A stretch of 5,362 nucleotides of DNA from Bacillota bacterium (GCA_023441905.1 JAEZNC010000211.1:1-5362); one strand, 5' to 3'. Shown: positions 1-4,832, counted from the first letter of the stretch. The notes: generated by a model not told the origin, from the sequence alone. Translations and numbers: made by a program.

Positions 1-1078
1 TGACGGTATACGAGTTGATCGCCCATTTTGCGTACAGCGTCACATCACTCAGCCCCACCGCATCATTATCGAAATCCCAGTCCTGAAGGAAGGTATCGTT
101 GTCAAGATACCAGCCCTTAAAGCTGTAGCCCGTTTTGGACGGATCCGCCGGTTTCACAACTTTTCCGGCATAAGGAATCGTCTGCGGTGCCACATCATTG
201 CCTCCGTTCGAGACAAATTTGACGTTCACGTTTTTTTCAGCCACCGTCAATGTGCCCGGATTAAACGCAATGTCATAATTGTCTGATGTGAGACCGCTCG
301 GCGTGATCGGGTACGTTCCGACCGCCGACATCGCCGCGTACGTGCAGTCAAAGGCAAGTGTGCCGCCAAGGACGGATTCACTCTCGCCTTCCACGAAGCC
401 GCTGTACTGTACCGTGTATGTCGGTGCAGCGTCTCCAAAGACAACCGATTTATCCTCGGCAGTGACCGTCAGCGCTTTTTTACCCACAGTCAGTGTCCCG
501 TCTTTCACACACACGATATAATTAAAACATTTGGAGAAAACCGAGCACTTGTCGACCACAATCGCATAGCTTCCGGGCGCGTCGCCTTTCTGGTAATCGC
601 AGCTGAGTTTCGGCGTGCCGCCTAATACGCTTTCATCATCCGAGCCCACAAAGCCGCTGTATAAATAGGTGAGCGTCGGGGCATCATCTCCGTACTTGGC
701 TTGTTTGTCTTCGGCGATCACAGTAATTTTGGCAGGTAATATACAAATCTGAACCACTTTATCGGCAACAAGCCAGTTGCCTCTCCAAACCTGTACATAA
801 ACACCATGGATACAGACATCTTTAAACTGCGGAGCCGGAGTTGGAATACCGTCCGTCAAGTACATGATCGTGTCTCCGGGCTTAGTTCCCGATACTTGCA
901 CACCATGCCAGTCGCCGTCATAGATGCCGTGGTAACCCGATATCTCAATCTTGGGGAATTCCCAGCCCGGTCCGCCCATCGTTTCGACCATCTCATCACC
1001 CGCCAACACCGGTACTGTAAACAGGCAGCTGAGCATCAGTATCACAGCGATGACAACAACAAATCTTTTCTTTTTCAT
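1..1078 (-). CDS. Secreted MBG/InlB-repeat surface protein, C-terminus beyond window
   Basis: This frame is open from an ATG at 1078 to the left edge, giving 359 residues with no stop. Residues 1-26 are a signal peptide: a basic MKKKR start, a hydrophobic core and a likely type I cleavage after VLA. Residues 45-115 resemble the YDG-type Ig-like repeat of clostridial surface proteins (YDGDWHGVQVSG, then GDTIMYLTDG). Two MBG-type beta repeats follow at about 117-199 and 200-281; each has AEDK, YSGFV, a VLGG turn and a closing GTLTV strand. Residues 282-352 are an InlB B-repeat (Listeria-Bacteroides type) with KTGYSFKGWY and LYAKW. These repeats are usual in adhesins and other extracellular modular proteins, and no catalytic domain is visible in this part. 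The start is supported by AAAGGA 8 nt upstream. A c-di-GMP riboswitch lies in the leader, so expression probably follows the sessile/motile signal. Any cell-wall anchor would lie left of the window. Confidence 0.88.
   Translation of the reverse strand, partial: MKKKRFVVVIAVILMLSCLFTVPVLAGDEMVETMGGPGWEFPKIEISGYHGIYDGDWHGVQVSGTKPGDTIMYLTDGIPTPAPQFKDVCIHGVYVQVWRGNWLVADKVVQICILPAKITVIAEDKQAKYGDDAPTLTYLYSGFVGSDDESVLGGTPKLSCDYQKGDAPGSYAIVVDKCSVFSKCFNYIVCVKDGTLTVGKKALTVTAEDKSVVFGDAAPTYTVQYSGFVEGESESVLGGTLAFDCTYAAMSAVGTYPITPSGLTSDNYDIAFNPGTLTVAEKNVNVKFVSNGGNDVAPQTIPYAGKVVKPADPSKTGYSFKGWYLDNDTFLQDWDFDNDAVGLSDVTLYAKWAINSYTV
236..730 (-). repeat. Two tandem MBG-type repeats inside the secreted protein gene
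   Basis: The DNA encodes two consecutive repeats of about 83 residues (482-730 and 236-481). Shared blocks in order are TV-AEDK, FGD or YGD followed by APT, YSGFV, SVLGGT and GTLTV. The repeats have diverged at both DNA and protein level, so this is an old duplication rather than a fresh tandem copy. Copy 1 carries four cysteines in its second half (residues 160, 178, 184, 191); copy 2 has one (245). Confidence 0.75.
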
Positions 1079-1100
1079 CCTCTTATTCCTTTCTTAGATG

Positions 1101-1119
1101 GCGGCAAATATTAAGCCGC
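1101..1119 (-). other. Small hairpin between riboswitch and ribosome binding site
   Basis: In the minus-strand leader GCGGC (1119-1115) can pair with GCCGC (1105-1101) across a 9-nt AU-rich loop. No U-tract follows, so it is not an intrinsic terminator. It lies between the c-di-GMP aptamer and the AAAGGA ribosome binding site and may belong to the expression platform. Confidence 0.45.
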
Positions 1120-1127
1120 ACAAAAAT

Positions 1128-1207
1128 TGAGGCAGCCGAACGGTCATAGCGCGAGCGCTTTAGACTTCAAAGCTTTGCGTCCCCGGCTTTCGTCCGGGTT
1201 TGCCTTT
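1128..1207 (-). promoter_or_regulatory. Cyclic-di-GMP-I (GEMM-I) riboswitch aptamer
   Basis: On the minus strand the RNA carries the hallmark blocks of the GEMM-I aptamer in order. GGCAAACCC (1204-1196) comes first. A stem follows, CCGGG at 1182-1186 pairing with 1194-1198, capped by a GAAA tetraloop (1191-1188). Then comes the near-invariant GACGCAAAGC (1181-1172), a second arm with hairpin AGCG-CUCG-CGCU (1159-1148), and finally GGCUGCC (1137-1131), whose UGCC closes P1 with the initial GGCA. This order matches the known class I c-di-GMP fold. The aptamer ends 52 nt upstream of the ATG at 1078 of the secreted repeat protein and is in the same orientation. There is no clear intrinsic terminator after it, so a translational or alternative-pairing platform is more likely. 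Whether the switch is ON or OFF cannot be read from the sequence. Confidence 0.9.
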
Positions 1208-1253
1208 CTCAGAAGTTGATAGAACCATTACCAGCCATCTTTTTCTATACGAT

Positions 1254-1271
1254 TTATGGCGGCCTACTCAT
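1254..1271 (-). other. Possible five-codon leader peptide (MSRPP) upstream of the riboswitch
   Basis: On the minus strand AAAAGGAG (1288-1281) stands 9 nt before an ATG that opens a five-codon frame, M-S-R-P-P, stop. A GTG directly before the ATG is in the same frame. The ribosome binding site is better than most in the window. The mini-frame lies between the promoter candidate and the aptamer. It could be a leader peptide, the worn remains of a gene, or chance. Confidence 0.25.
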
Positions 1272-1352
1272 CACAACACACTCCTTTTCAAAATTTCCCC
1301 TGATTTTTAGTATTTTGCAGACTAATACCAGCTTATTTTCCTATACATAACA

Positions 1353-1380
1353 ATTCTAACATTGGGTTTATTGGCGTCAA
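1353..1380 (-). promoter_or_regulatory. Sigma-A-type promoter candidate for the riboswitch and secreted protein gene
   Basis: On the minus strand TTGACG (1380-1375) and TAGAAT (1358-1353) are separated by 16 bp. Transcription would start near 1346, giving a leader of about 270 nt that contains the riboswitch. The -10 and -35 elements each lie inside one copy of a near-repeat (1351-1364 and 1378-1392), which could be a regulator site. Confidence 0.5.
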
Positions 1381-1409
1381 TTTCTAATATTGTTAGTAAT
1401 TGTCGCAAT

Positions 1410-1454
1410 ATGTGGGCTTTTTTATCGGAAAATATCATTTAGTATTGCCCACAT
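1410..1454. repeat. Perfect 8-bp inverted repeat upstream of the 264-aa gene
   Basis: ATGTGGGC (1410-1417) and GCCCACAT (1447-1454) are perfect complements separated by 29 nt. The second arm lies about 50 bp upstream of the ATG at 1503, next to the AT-rich TATATATA stretch (1474-1481) that may serve as that gene's -10. No U-tract follows directly. It may be an operator or a leader stem. Confidence 0.35.
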
Positions 1455-1502
1455 GTTCTTGTGGTTTTTGCCATATATATAGAGTGAGAAAGAGAGGAGA
1501 CC

Positions 1503-2297
1503 ATGGAAAGCATTAAGCGCAGCGTGATGGTGCTGAAAAGCGACAGCGCCGCACCACAATTTGATCATGAAATGAAGGCCGTACTGAAGCTGCAATCGTC
1601 AGGAAACAGCCTTGTTATCGATTTGTCTGCGCCTTTCCTTCCTGCGCAGCCCTGCTCGCTTTATCTGTTTAATCTGGAAGGAAGCGATCATTTCGCGGGT
1701 CATATAACGGAAAACAGCCTCCATACAGAGCTCGATGCATTACCGCTGGATTCCATCAAGGGTGCTGCCGTGATCAACCCGGATACATTCACGTTTTTAC
1801 TCAAATCACAAGGCCTAAGTTGGACGGATATCGCCGCTCGGTTTAAATTCAAGCATGCTGCACCAAAACCCGATGTTAAAAAACCGGAAGCAGCACCGAT
1901 GGAGCCGCCGCAGCCGGAAGAACCCGTTGCGGTTCCCAAGGAGCCGCTTTCGCCAAGCCAGCCCCGTATCTGCGACACCTGCCCGCATGTGATCCGACAG
2001 GATAAAATTAATCCGTTCCCTACGGCATTTCCGAACAGCGAGTGGGTTAAAATCTCTTACCCGGGGCCCACAGGCTGGTGGCATTACATTTCCGGCAAAA
2101 TCTGCAGCGGTGAAACCGTCGTCATCAAGGTGCTCGGCGTTCCGGGTGAATACGGCATGGCGCCGCCCATTTGGCTGGAGGGATTCGGCACATACATGCG
2201 CAGCGCCATTCCGGACGCTTCCGGCTACTGGCTTATGTTTCAGGACGCAGAGACAGGAGAGGTTCTGGACATGGGGCTATCTCCACATGGTGTGTAA
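1503..2297 (+). CDS. Two-domain protein of unknown function with proline-rich linker
   Basis: This 264-aa soluble protein has no signal peptide or membrane span. Residues 1-117 form a compact, probably beta-rich domain with patterns such as SLVIDLSAPFL, SLYLFNLEG and GAAVINPDTF. Residues 118-155 are a proline/glutamate-rich linker. A CxxC pair (C157, C160) opens the second part, and residues 170-258 form an aromatic-rich domain with GWWHYISGK, VLGVPGEYG, PPIWLEGFGTYM and GYWLMFQDAETGEV. That motif order (W, HY..GK, LGVPG.Y, F, GYW) recalls the conserved C-terminal domain of many uncharacterised clostridial proteins, but I cannot name the family with confidence. The ATG at 1503 has GGAG only 3 nt upstream, a tight spacing; an internal ATG at 1527 has no better site. 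The last 65 bp overlap the 3' end of veg on the other strand. Function is unknown. Confidence 0.8.
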   Translation: MESIKRSVMVLKSDSAAPQFDHEMKAVLKLQSSGNSLVIDLSAPFLPAQPCSLYLFNLEGSDHFAGHITENSLHTELDALPLDSIKGAAVINPDTFTFLLKSQGLSWTDIAARFKFKHAAPKPDVKKPEAAPMEPPQPEEPVAVPKEPLSPSQPRICDTCPHVIRQDKINPFPTAFPNSEWVKISYPGPTGWWHYISGKICSGETVVIKVLGVPGEYGMAPPIWLEGFGTYMRSAIPDASGYWLMFQDAETGEVLDMGLSPHGV

Positions 2298-2499
2298 GCA
2301 CTTCGGAATATGAAAAGCAGTAGCGCCGTTTATACCCATGCTCTTTAACAAGAACGGTAAAAACATCGGGATAAAGCCCTTCAATAATGCCGCCAAGTTC
2401 AACGCCGCTCCGCCTTCCGTAACGTGTCTTCAGTGTCACCCGAACACCCTTGCTTGAACGCATCTGTCTTTTGATTGAATCCAGCGTGTCGTTTATCAT
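2233..2499 (-). CDS. veg: Veg family protein (biofilm-associated, DUF1021)
   Basis: This 88-aa protein matches Bacillus subtilis Veg (86 aa) along its length as I recall that sequence. Shared features are TL..IKR near the N-terminus, G.R.TLK (18-24), the GRR at 28-30, the E..G.....YP.VF stretch (34-47) and SYSEVLT..VE (63-73). In B. subtilis Veg stimulates biofilm genes, reportedly by interfering with the repressor SinR; its role in Clostridia is not established. The start at 2499 is supported by AAGGCGG 7 nt upstream, and a good promoter lies at 2662-2690, leaving a leader of about 155 nt. The gene is monocistronic here. Its last 21 codons (CPEPLLSLRPET tail) lie antisense to the end of the 264-aa gene, so each transcript may affect the other. 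Confidence 0.9.
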   Translation of the reverse strand: MINDTLDSIKRQMRSSKGVRVTLKTRYGRRSGVELGGIIEGLYPDVFTVLVKEHGYKRRYCFSYSEVLTHHVEIAPCPEPLLSLRPET

Positions 2500-2661
2500 A
2501 TTCGTACCGCCTTTTTATAAGGATGATGCTATGATTCCCAATTTTCCATTCCTTATCCTTCATCTGGGCTGCAAAGCCGCAATTTTGAATATACTTTATC
2601 TTATGCTGCATATTCTTTCGCAGTATTTTAAAGTGTTCCCACACTAATTCGTATTGAATCC

Positions 2662-2690
2662 TATATAGGCTGTATAACTGAAGCATTCAA
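2662..2690 (-). promoter_or_regulatory. Promoter of veg
   Basis: On the minus strand TTGAAT (2690-2685) and TATATA (2667-2662) are separated by exactly 17 bp, a sigma-A-like layout. Transcription would start near 2655. The leader includes a small hairpin GGCU-UUGC-AGCC around 2566-2577. DnaA-box-like 9-mers begin 21 bp upstream of the -35. Confidence 0.55.
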
Positions 2691-2710
2691 AATGCATAAA
2701 TCTATCCCAC

Positions 2711-2731
2711 TTATCCACATGGTTGTCCACA
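2711..2731 (+). promoter_or_regulatory. Pair of DnaA-box-like 9-mers
   Basis: TTATCCACA (2711-2719) is a perfect match to the consensus DnaA box TTATNCACA. TTGTCCACA (2723-2731) differs by one base. They lie in the same orientation with start points 12 bp apart, in the intergenic region between the veg promoter and the sugar kinase gene; AT-rich DNA follows. Two boxes are too few for a typical origin, so a DnaA-responsive regulatory site or DnaA-binding cluster is more plausible. Confidence 0.5.
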
Positions 2732-2795
2732 TTATGCGAAAAAACGAGTATTTGAGACCATTATCGAGATCGTAAATTCCTGCTTGTTTTTAAAA

Positions 2796-2855
2796 ATGAA
2801 TAAAGAAAAATAATGTCGTTTCATGTCGTCGCCAAATCGGCTTATATTTATTCAT
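2796..2855. repeat. Perfect 9-bp inverted repeat in the kinase upstream region
   Basis: ATGAATAAA (2796-2804) and TTTATTCAT (2847-2855) are perfect complements 42 nt apart. Between them lie two TGTCG 5-mers spaced 10 bp apart (2814 and 2824). All of it lies upstream of the kinase -10. AT-rich arms make chance quite possible. Confidence 0.25.
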
Positions 2856-2891
2856 GATAAGAAAAATTGAAATGACTATTTGAGAAAAACC

Positions 2892-2924
2892 TTGACGCAA
2901 AATACGGGGAAGTTATGGTATAAT
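2892..2924 (+). promoter_or_regulatory. Promoter of the sugar kinase gene (extended -10)
   Basis: A perfect TATAAT (2919-2924) is preceded by TGG, an extended -10. TTGACG (2892-2897) is 21 bp away, too far for a standard -35, so the extended -10 probably carries recognition. Transcription would start near 2931, giving a leader of about 30 nt. Confidence 0.55.
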
Positions 2925-2961
2925 AAAATATCTCAACTTTGCTCAATTGAATTGGTGAACG

Positions 2962-4074
2962 ATGAAAAAGTACGACATTGTGGCGGCAGGACATATTTGT
3001 CTTGATTTATGCCCCGCTTTTGAAACAGATCAATCGCAGGATGTCAGCGCCTTTTTCCGTCCGGGCAGGCTCATCAATATGGATGGGATCACGATTTCCA
3101 CTGGAGGCTCCGTATCCAATACCGGCTTTGCCCTTTCAAGAATGGGGCTTCGTGTGCTGCCCGCCGCCAAAATCGGCGATGACCCTTTTGGCACGCTGAT
3201 TGCCGATATGGCGCAAAAAGAAACAGGCAGCCGGATTACGATGCAATCCAGCGTTCGCTCATCCTATTCCATCGTGCTTTCGCCGCCCGGAATCGACAGG
3301 ATCATCATGCACGATCCCGCGGGCAACAACGAATTCAGCGCGGATGATATCGATTTTGCCGAAGTGGCGGATGCCGACTTTTTCCATTACGGATATCCGC
3401 CGGTCATGAGGAAAATCTATCAAAATGGCGGCCGCGAGCTCCTTCGCCTGTTTACGGCAGCCAAAGAAACAGGCGCGGTGACATCGCTCGATATGTCGCT
3501 GCCGGACCCGGCAAGCGAATCGGGCTGCGTTGATTGGCCGTCAGTGCTTGCCAAAACATTGCCGTTTGTCGATCTGTTTATGCCGAGTGCGGAAGAAGCT
3601 TTTTTTATGCTGAACCGCCCCGAGTATGAAAGGATCACCCGGGGCGGCTCGCTGAGCTTTACGGCTGTCCGGGCACTTGGCACAAGGATCCTCGAAATGG
3701 GCGCGAAGCTTGCGCTGATTAAATGCGGTAGGCACGGTATCTATATCAAAACCTCGCTCGGGATGGACGGCAGTTTTCGGGGCAGGGAAATCTTCCAGCC
3801 GTCGTACGTCGCTGAAAATTTTAAATCGGCGCTTGGCAGCGGCGATACCGCCATTGCGGGCTTTCTTGCCGCCATGATAAAGGGTATGAGCCTAAACGAC
3901 TGCGCGCGCATGGCCTGCGCATCGGGTGCGCTCTGCTGCACCACATACAGTGCCATCGGGGCCATGCGCCCCATCGGGCAGATACAAGAAATGCTGAACG
4001 GTCCGCTGAATCGGACGACGCTGCCCGAAGCGCCATTATATTACGATAAAAAGGAACGGTTATATACAATATGA
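2962..4074 (+). CDS. PfkB-family carbohydrate kinase (ribokinase-like)
   Basis: This 370-aa cytoplasmic protein should phosphorylate a sugar or related compound with ATP. The N-terminal substrate-binding signature is GGSVSNTGFALSRMG (48-62) followed by KIGDDPFG (70-77). The lid and substrate region includes PPGIDRIIMHDPAGNNEF (108-125). The central part has HYGYPPVM (142-149), TSLDMSLPDP (174-183) and DLFMPSAEEAFFML (204-217). The C-terminal signature is GSGDTAIAGF (292-301), with D295 as the expected catalytic base; GSGD replaces the more usual GAGD. The subfamily with GYPP, SLDMS.PDP and PSAEE is common in Clostridia, but I do not know a proven substrate. It is longer than ribokinase (about 310 aa). 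The start is set by homology and a weak GGTGA 3 nt upstream. The stop overlaps the start of the next gene (ATGA), implying coupling. Confidence 0.9.
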   Translation: MKKYDIVAAGHICLDLCPAFETDQSQDVSAFFRPGRLINMDGITISTGGSVSNTGFALSRMGLRVLPAAKIGDDPFGTLIADMAQKETGSRITMQSSVRSSYSIVLSPPGIDRIIMHDPAGNNEFSADDIDFAEVADADFFHYGYPPVMRKIYQNGGRELLRLFTAAKETGAVTSLDMSLPDPASESGCVDWPSVLAKTLPFVDLFMPSAEEAFFMLNRPEYERITRGGSLSFTAVRALGTRILEMGAKLALIKCGRHGIYIKTSLGMDGSFRGREIFQPSYVAENFKSALGSGDTAIAGFLAAMIKGMSLNDCARMACASGALCCTTYSAIGAMRPIGQIQEMLNGPLNRTTLPEAPLYYDKKERLYTI

Positions 4075-4229
4075 AGGAGAAGCTTCGCCAGGTTCTTGAG
4101 AATATACGCAACCCGCAGCGCGATGAAGACGAAAAGGAATTTATTCAGCATATGAATCGCACACGCCTGTTATTTCTCGCCCCGTTTCTGATTGCGGCGC
4201 TTATCTTCTTCTTGCTGTCGCTAAAATAA
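4071..4229 (+). CDS. Small single-span membrane protein coupled to the kinase gene
   Basis: This 52-aa frame starts at the ATG of the ATGA that ends the kinase gene. Residues 1-31 are highly charged (KEKLRQ, RNPQRDEDEKEF), and residues 32-50 form one hydrophobic segment (LLFLAPFLIAALIFFLLSL) ending in a lysine. By the positive-inside rule the charged N-terminus should stay in the cytoplasm, making it a tail-anchored-like protein. The nearest Shine-Dalgarno, AAGGAA at 4051-4056, is 14 nt away, so translation most likely depends on coupling to the kinase. I do not recognise a family. The 4-nt overlap and the clean soluble/hydrophobic division argue for a real gene. It could be a membrane tether or partner of the kinase, but nothing in the sequence proves it. 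Confidence 0.68.
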   Translation: MKEKLRQVLENIRNPQRDEDEKEFIQHMNRTRLLFLAPFLIAALIFFLLSLK

Positions 4230-4231
4230 AT

Positions 4232-4241
4232 GGCATATGCC
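4232..4241. promoter_or_regulatory. Perfect 10-bp palindrome, possible operator
   Basis: GGCATATGCC is its own reverse complement. It starts 2 nt after the stop of the 52-aa gene and ends 2 nt before the -35 candidate of the dtxR-like gene. It lacks a loop and a T-tract, so it is not a terminator. Its position suits an operator, perhaps for the repressor itself, although it does not match the known 19-bp DtxR box. Confidence 0.3.
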
Positions 4242-4243
4242 CT

Positions 4244-4271
4244 TTGTTTATATGGCTAATTATGTTATTAT
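4244..4271 (+). promoter_or_regulatory. Promoter candidate of the dtxR-like gene
   Basis: TTGTTT (4244-4249) and TATTAT (4266-4271) are separated by 16 bp in the 73-bp gap before the regulator gene. Transcription would start around 4278, leaving a leader of about 25 nt. The gene could also be read from the kinase promoter, since no terminator is visible in the gap. Confidence 0.4.
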
Positions 4272-4302
4272 TGTTCATATTGCATGAAATGGCGGTGAGG
4301 TC

Positions 4303-4674
4303 ATGGATGTCAGCGAATCTCTGGAAATGTATCTGGAAGCGATCTTGGAGCTGGAAACCAAAAACAGCGTGGTGCGCTCGGTTGACATCGCGCGCTTTTT
4401 GGGCGTCACAAAACCCAGCGTGAACAGAGCCATGAGCAATTTAAAAAAAGAAGGGTACATCCATCAGGAGCCTTACGGTGATGTGGCGTTTACTGAAAAA
4501 GGGCGCAGCAAAGCCTTGCGCATCCACGAACTTCATCATGTGATTACTGATTTTCTTGTTAAGTCCCTCGGTATCGATATGGCGGTGGCCGAATCCGACG
4601 CCTGCCGCATGGAGCATGTGATCTCTCCCGAGACCGTCAAAGCCATGAAATCGTACCTGCGAAACCAACCGTAA
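4303..4674 (+). CDS. DtxR/MntR-family metal-dependent transcriptional repressor
   Basis: This 123-aa protein has the two-domain layout of the family. A winged helix-turn-helix spans residues 5-65, with SVDIARFLGVTKPSVNRAMS (26-45) as the helix-turn-helix and GYI...YGDV.FTEKG as the wing. A metal-binding and dimerisation domain follows (66-120). Likely metal ligands by alignment with DtxR are M9, C101, E104 and H105 (in DACRMEH), with H75 in the ancillary site. Met and Cys here resemble the iron regulator DtxR; MntR has Asp and Glu. The protein is short: DtxR has a further SH3-like domain, and B. subtilis MntR is 142 aa. The family represses metal-uptake genes when metal-bound. GGTGAGG ends only 2 nt before the ATG, an odd spacing, but an upstream TGA at 4285 rules out much extension. 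No metal transporter is seen nearby. Confidence 0.9.
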   Translation: MDVSESLEMYLEAILELETKNSVVRSVDIARFLGVTKPSVNRAMSNLKKEGYIHQEPYGDVAFTEKGRSKALRIHELHHVITDFLVKSLGIDMAVAESDACRMEHVISPETVKAMKSYLRNQP

Positions 4675-4676
4675 CG

Positions 4677-4832
4677 TTATTCGTACATTTCCAGGCTGTT
4701 CTGGCAATCGCTGCAATACCCGCTGTTTAAATCGTAGCAGTCTTGGCACATGTAGGCGTTACAGCCCTTGCAATGCTGCATTGAGCGCGATTCCATCGTT
4801 TTTTTACAGCCTGAGCAGTTTATTTTAGACAT
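4677..4832 (-). CDS. Small four-CxxC zinc-binding protein
   Basis: This 51-aa protein has four CxxC pairs at C6/C9, C21/C24, C29/C32 and C40/C43, with H20 next to the second pair. That is enough to bind two zinc ions in a treble-clef or cross-brace (RING/B-box-like) fold, or possibly an Fe-S cluster. I do not recognise a named family. The ATG at 4832 was chosen because AAGGA lies 6 nt upstream and the cysteines begin right after it. The frame stays open to an ATG at 4919, but that extension looks non-coding and lacks a ribosome binding site. The stop lies 2 nt beyond the stop of the convergent dtxR-like gene, with no visible terminator between. Possible roles are nucleic-acid or protein binding, or metal storage linked to the metal regulator; none is shown. 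Confidence 0.72.
   Translation of the reverse strand: MSKINCSGCKKTMESRSMQHCKGCNAYMCQDCYDLNSGYCSDCQNSLEMYE

Noticed and set aside
806..1114. Plus-strand open frame of 102 codons
   Set aside because: It lies antisense to the signal peptide and first domain of the secreted protein and to its leader, has no ribosome binding site and shows no recognisable protein pattern.
2399..2686. Minus-strand open frame of 95 codons covering the veg leader
   Set aside because: It overlaps the veg start in another frame and begins at the veg promoter. Its composition looks like translated AT-rich leader DNA, and veg itself matches a known family.
2700..2960. Replication origin between veg and the kinase gene
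   Set aside because: Only two DnaA-like boxes are present, no dnaA or dnaN gene is adjacent, and no ordered AT-rich 13-mers are evident.
4232..4241. GGCATATGCC as an intrinsic terminator of the kinase operon
   Set aside because: A perfect palindrome without a loop cannot form a stable hairpin of that size, and no T-tract follows.
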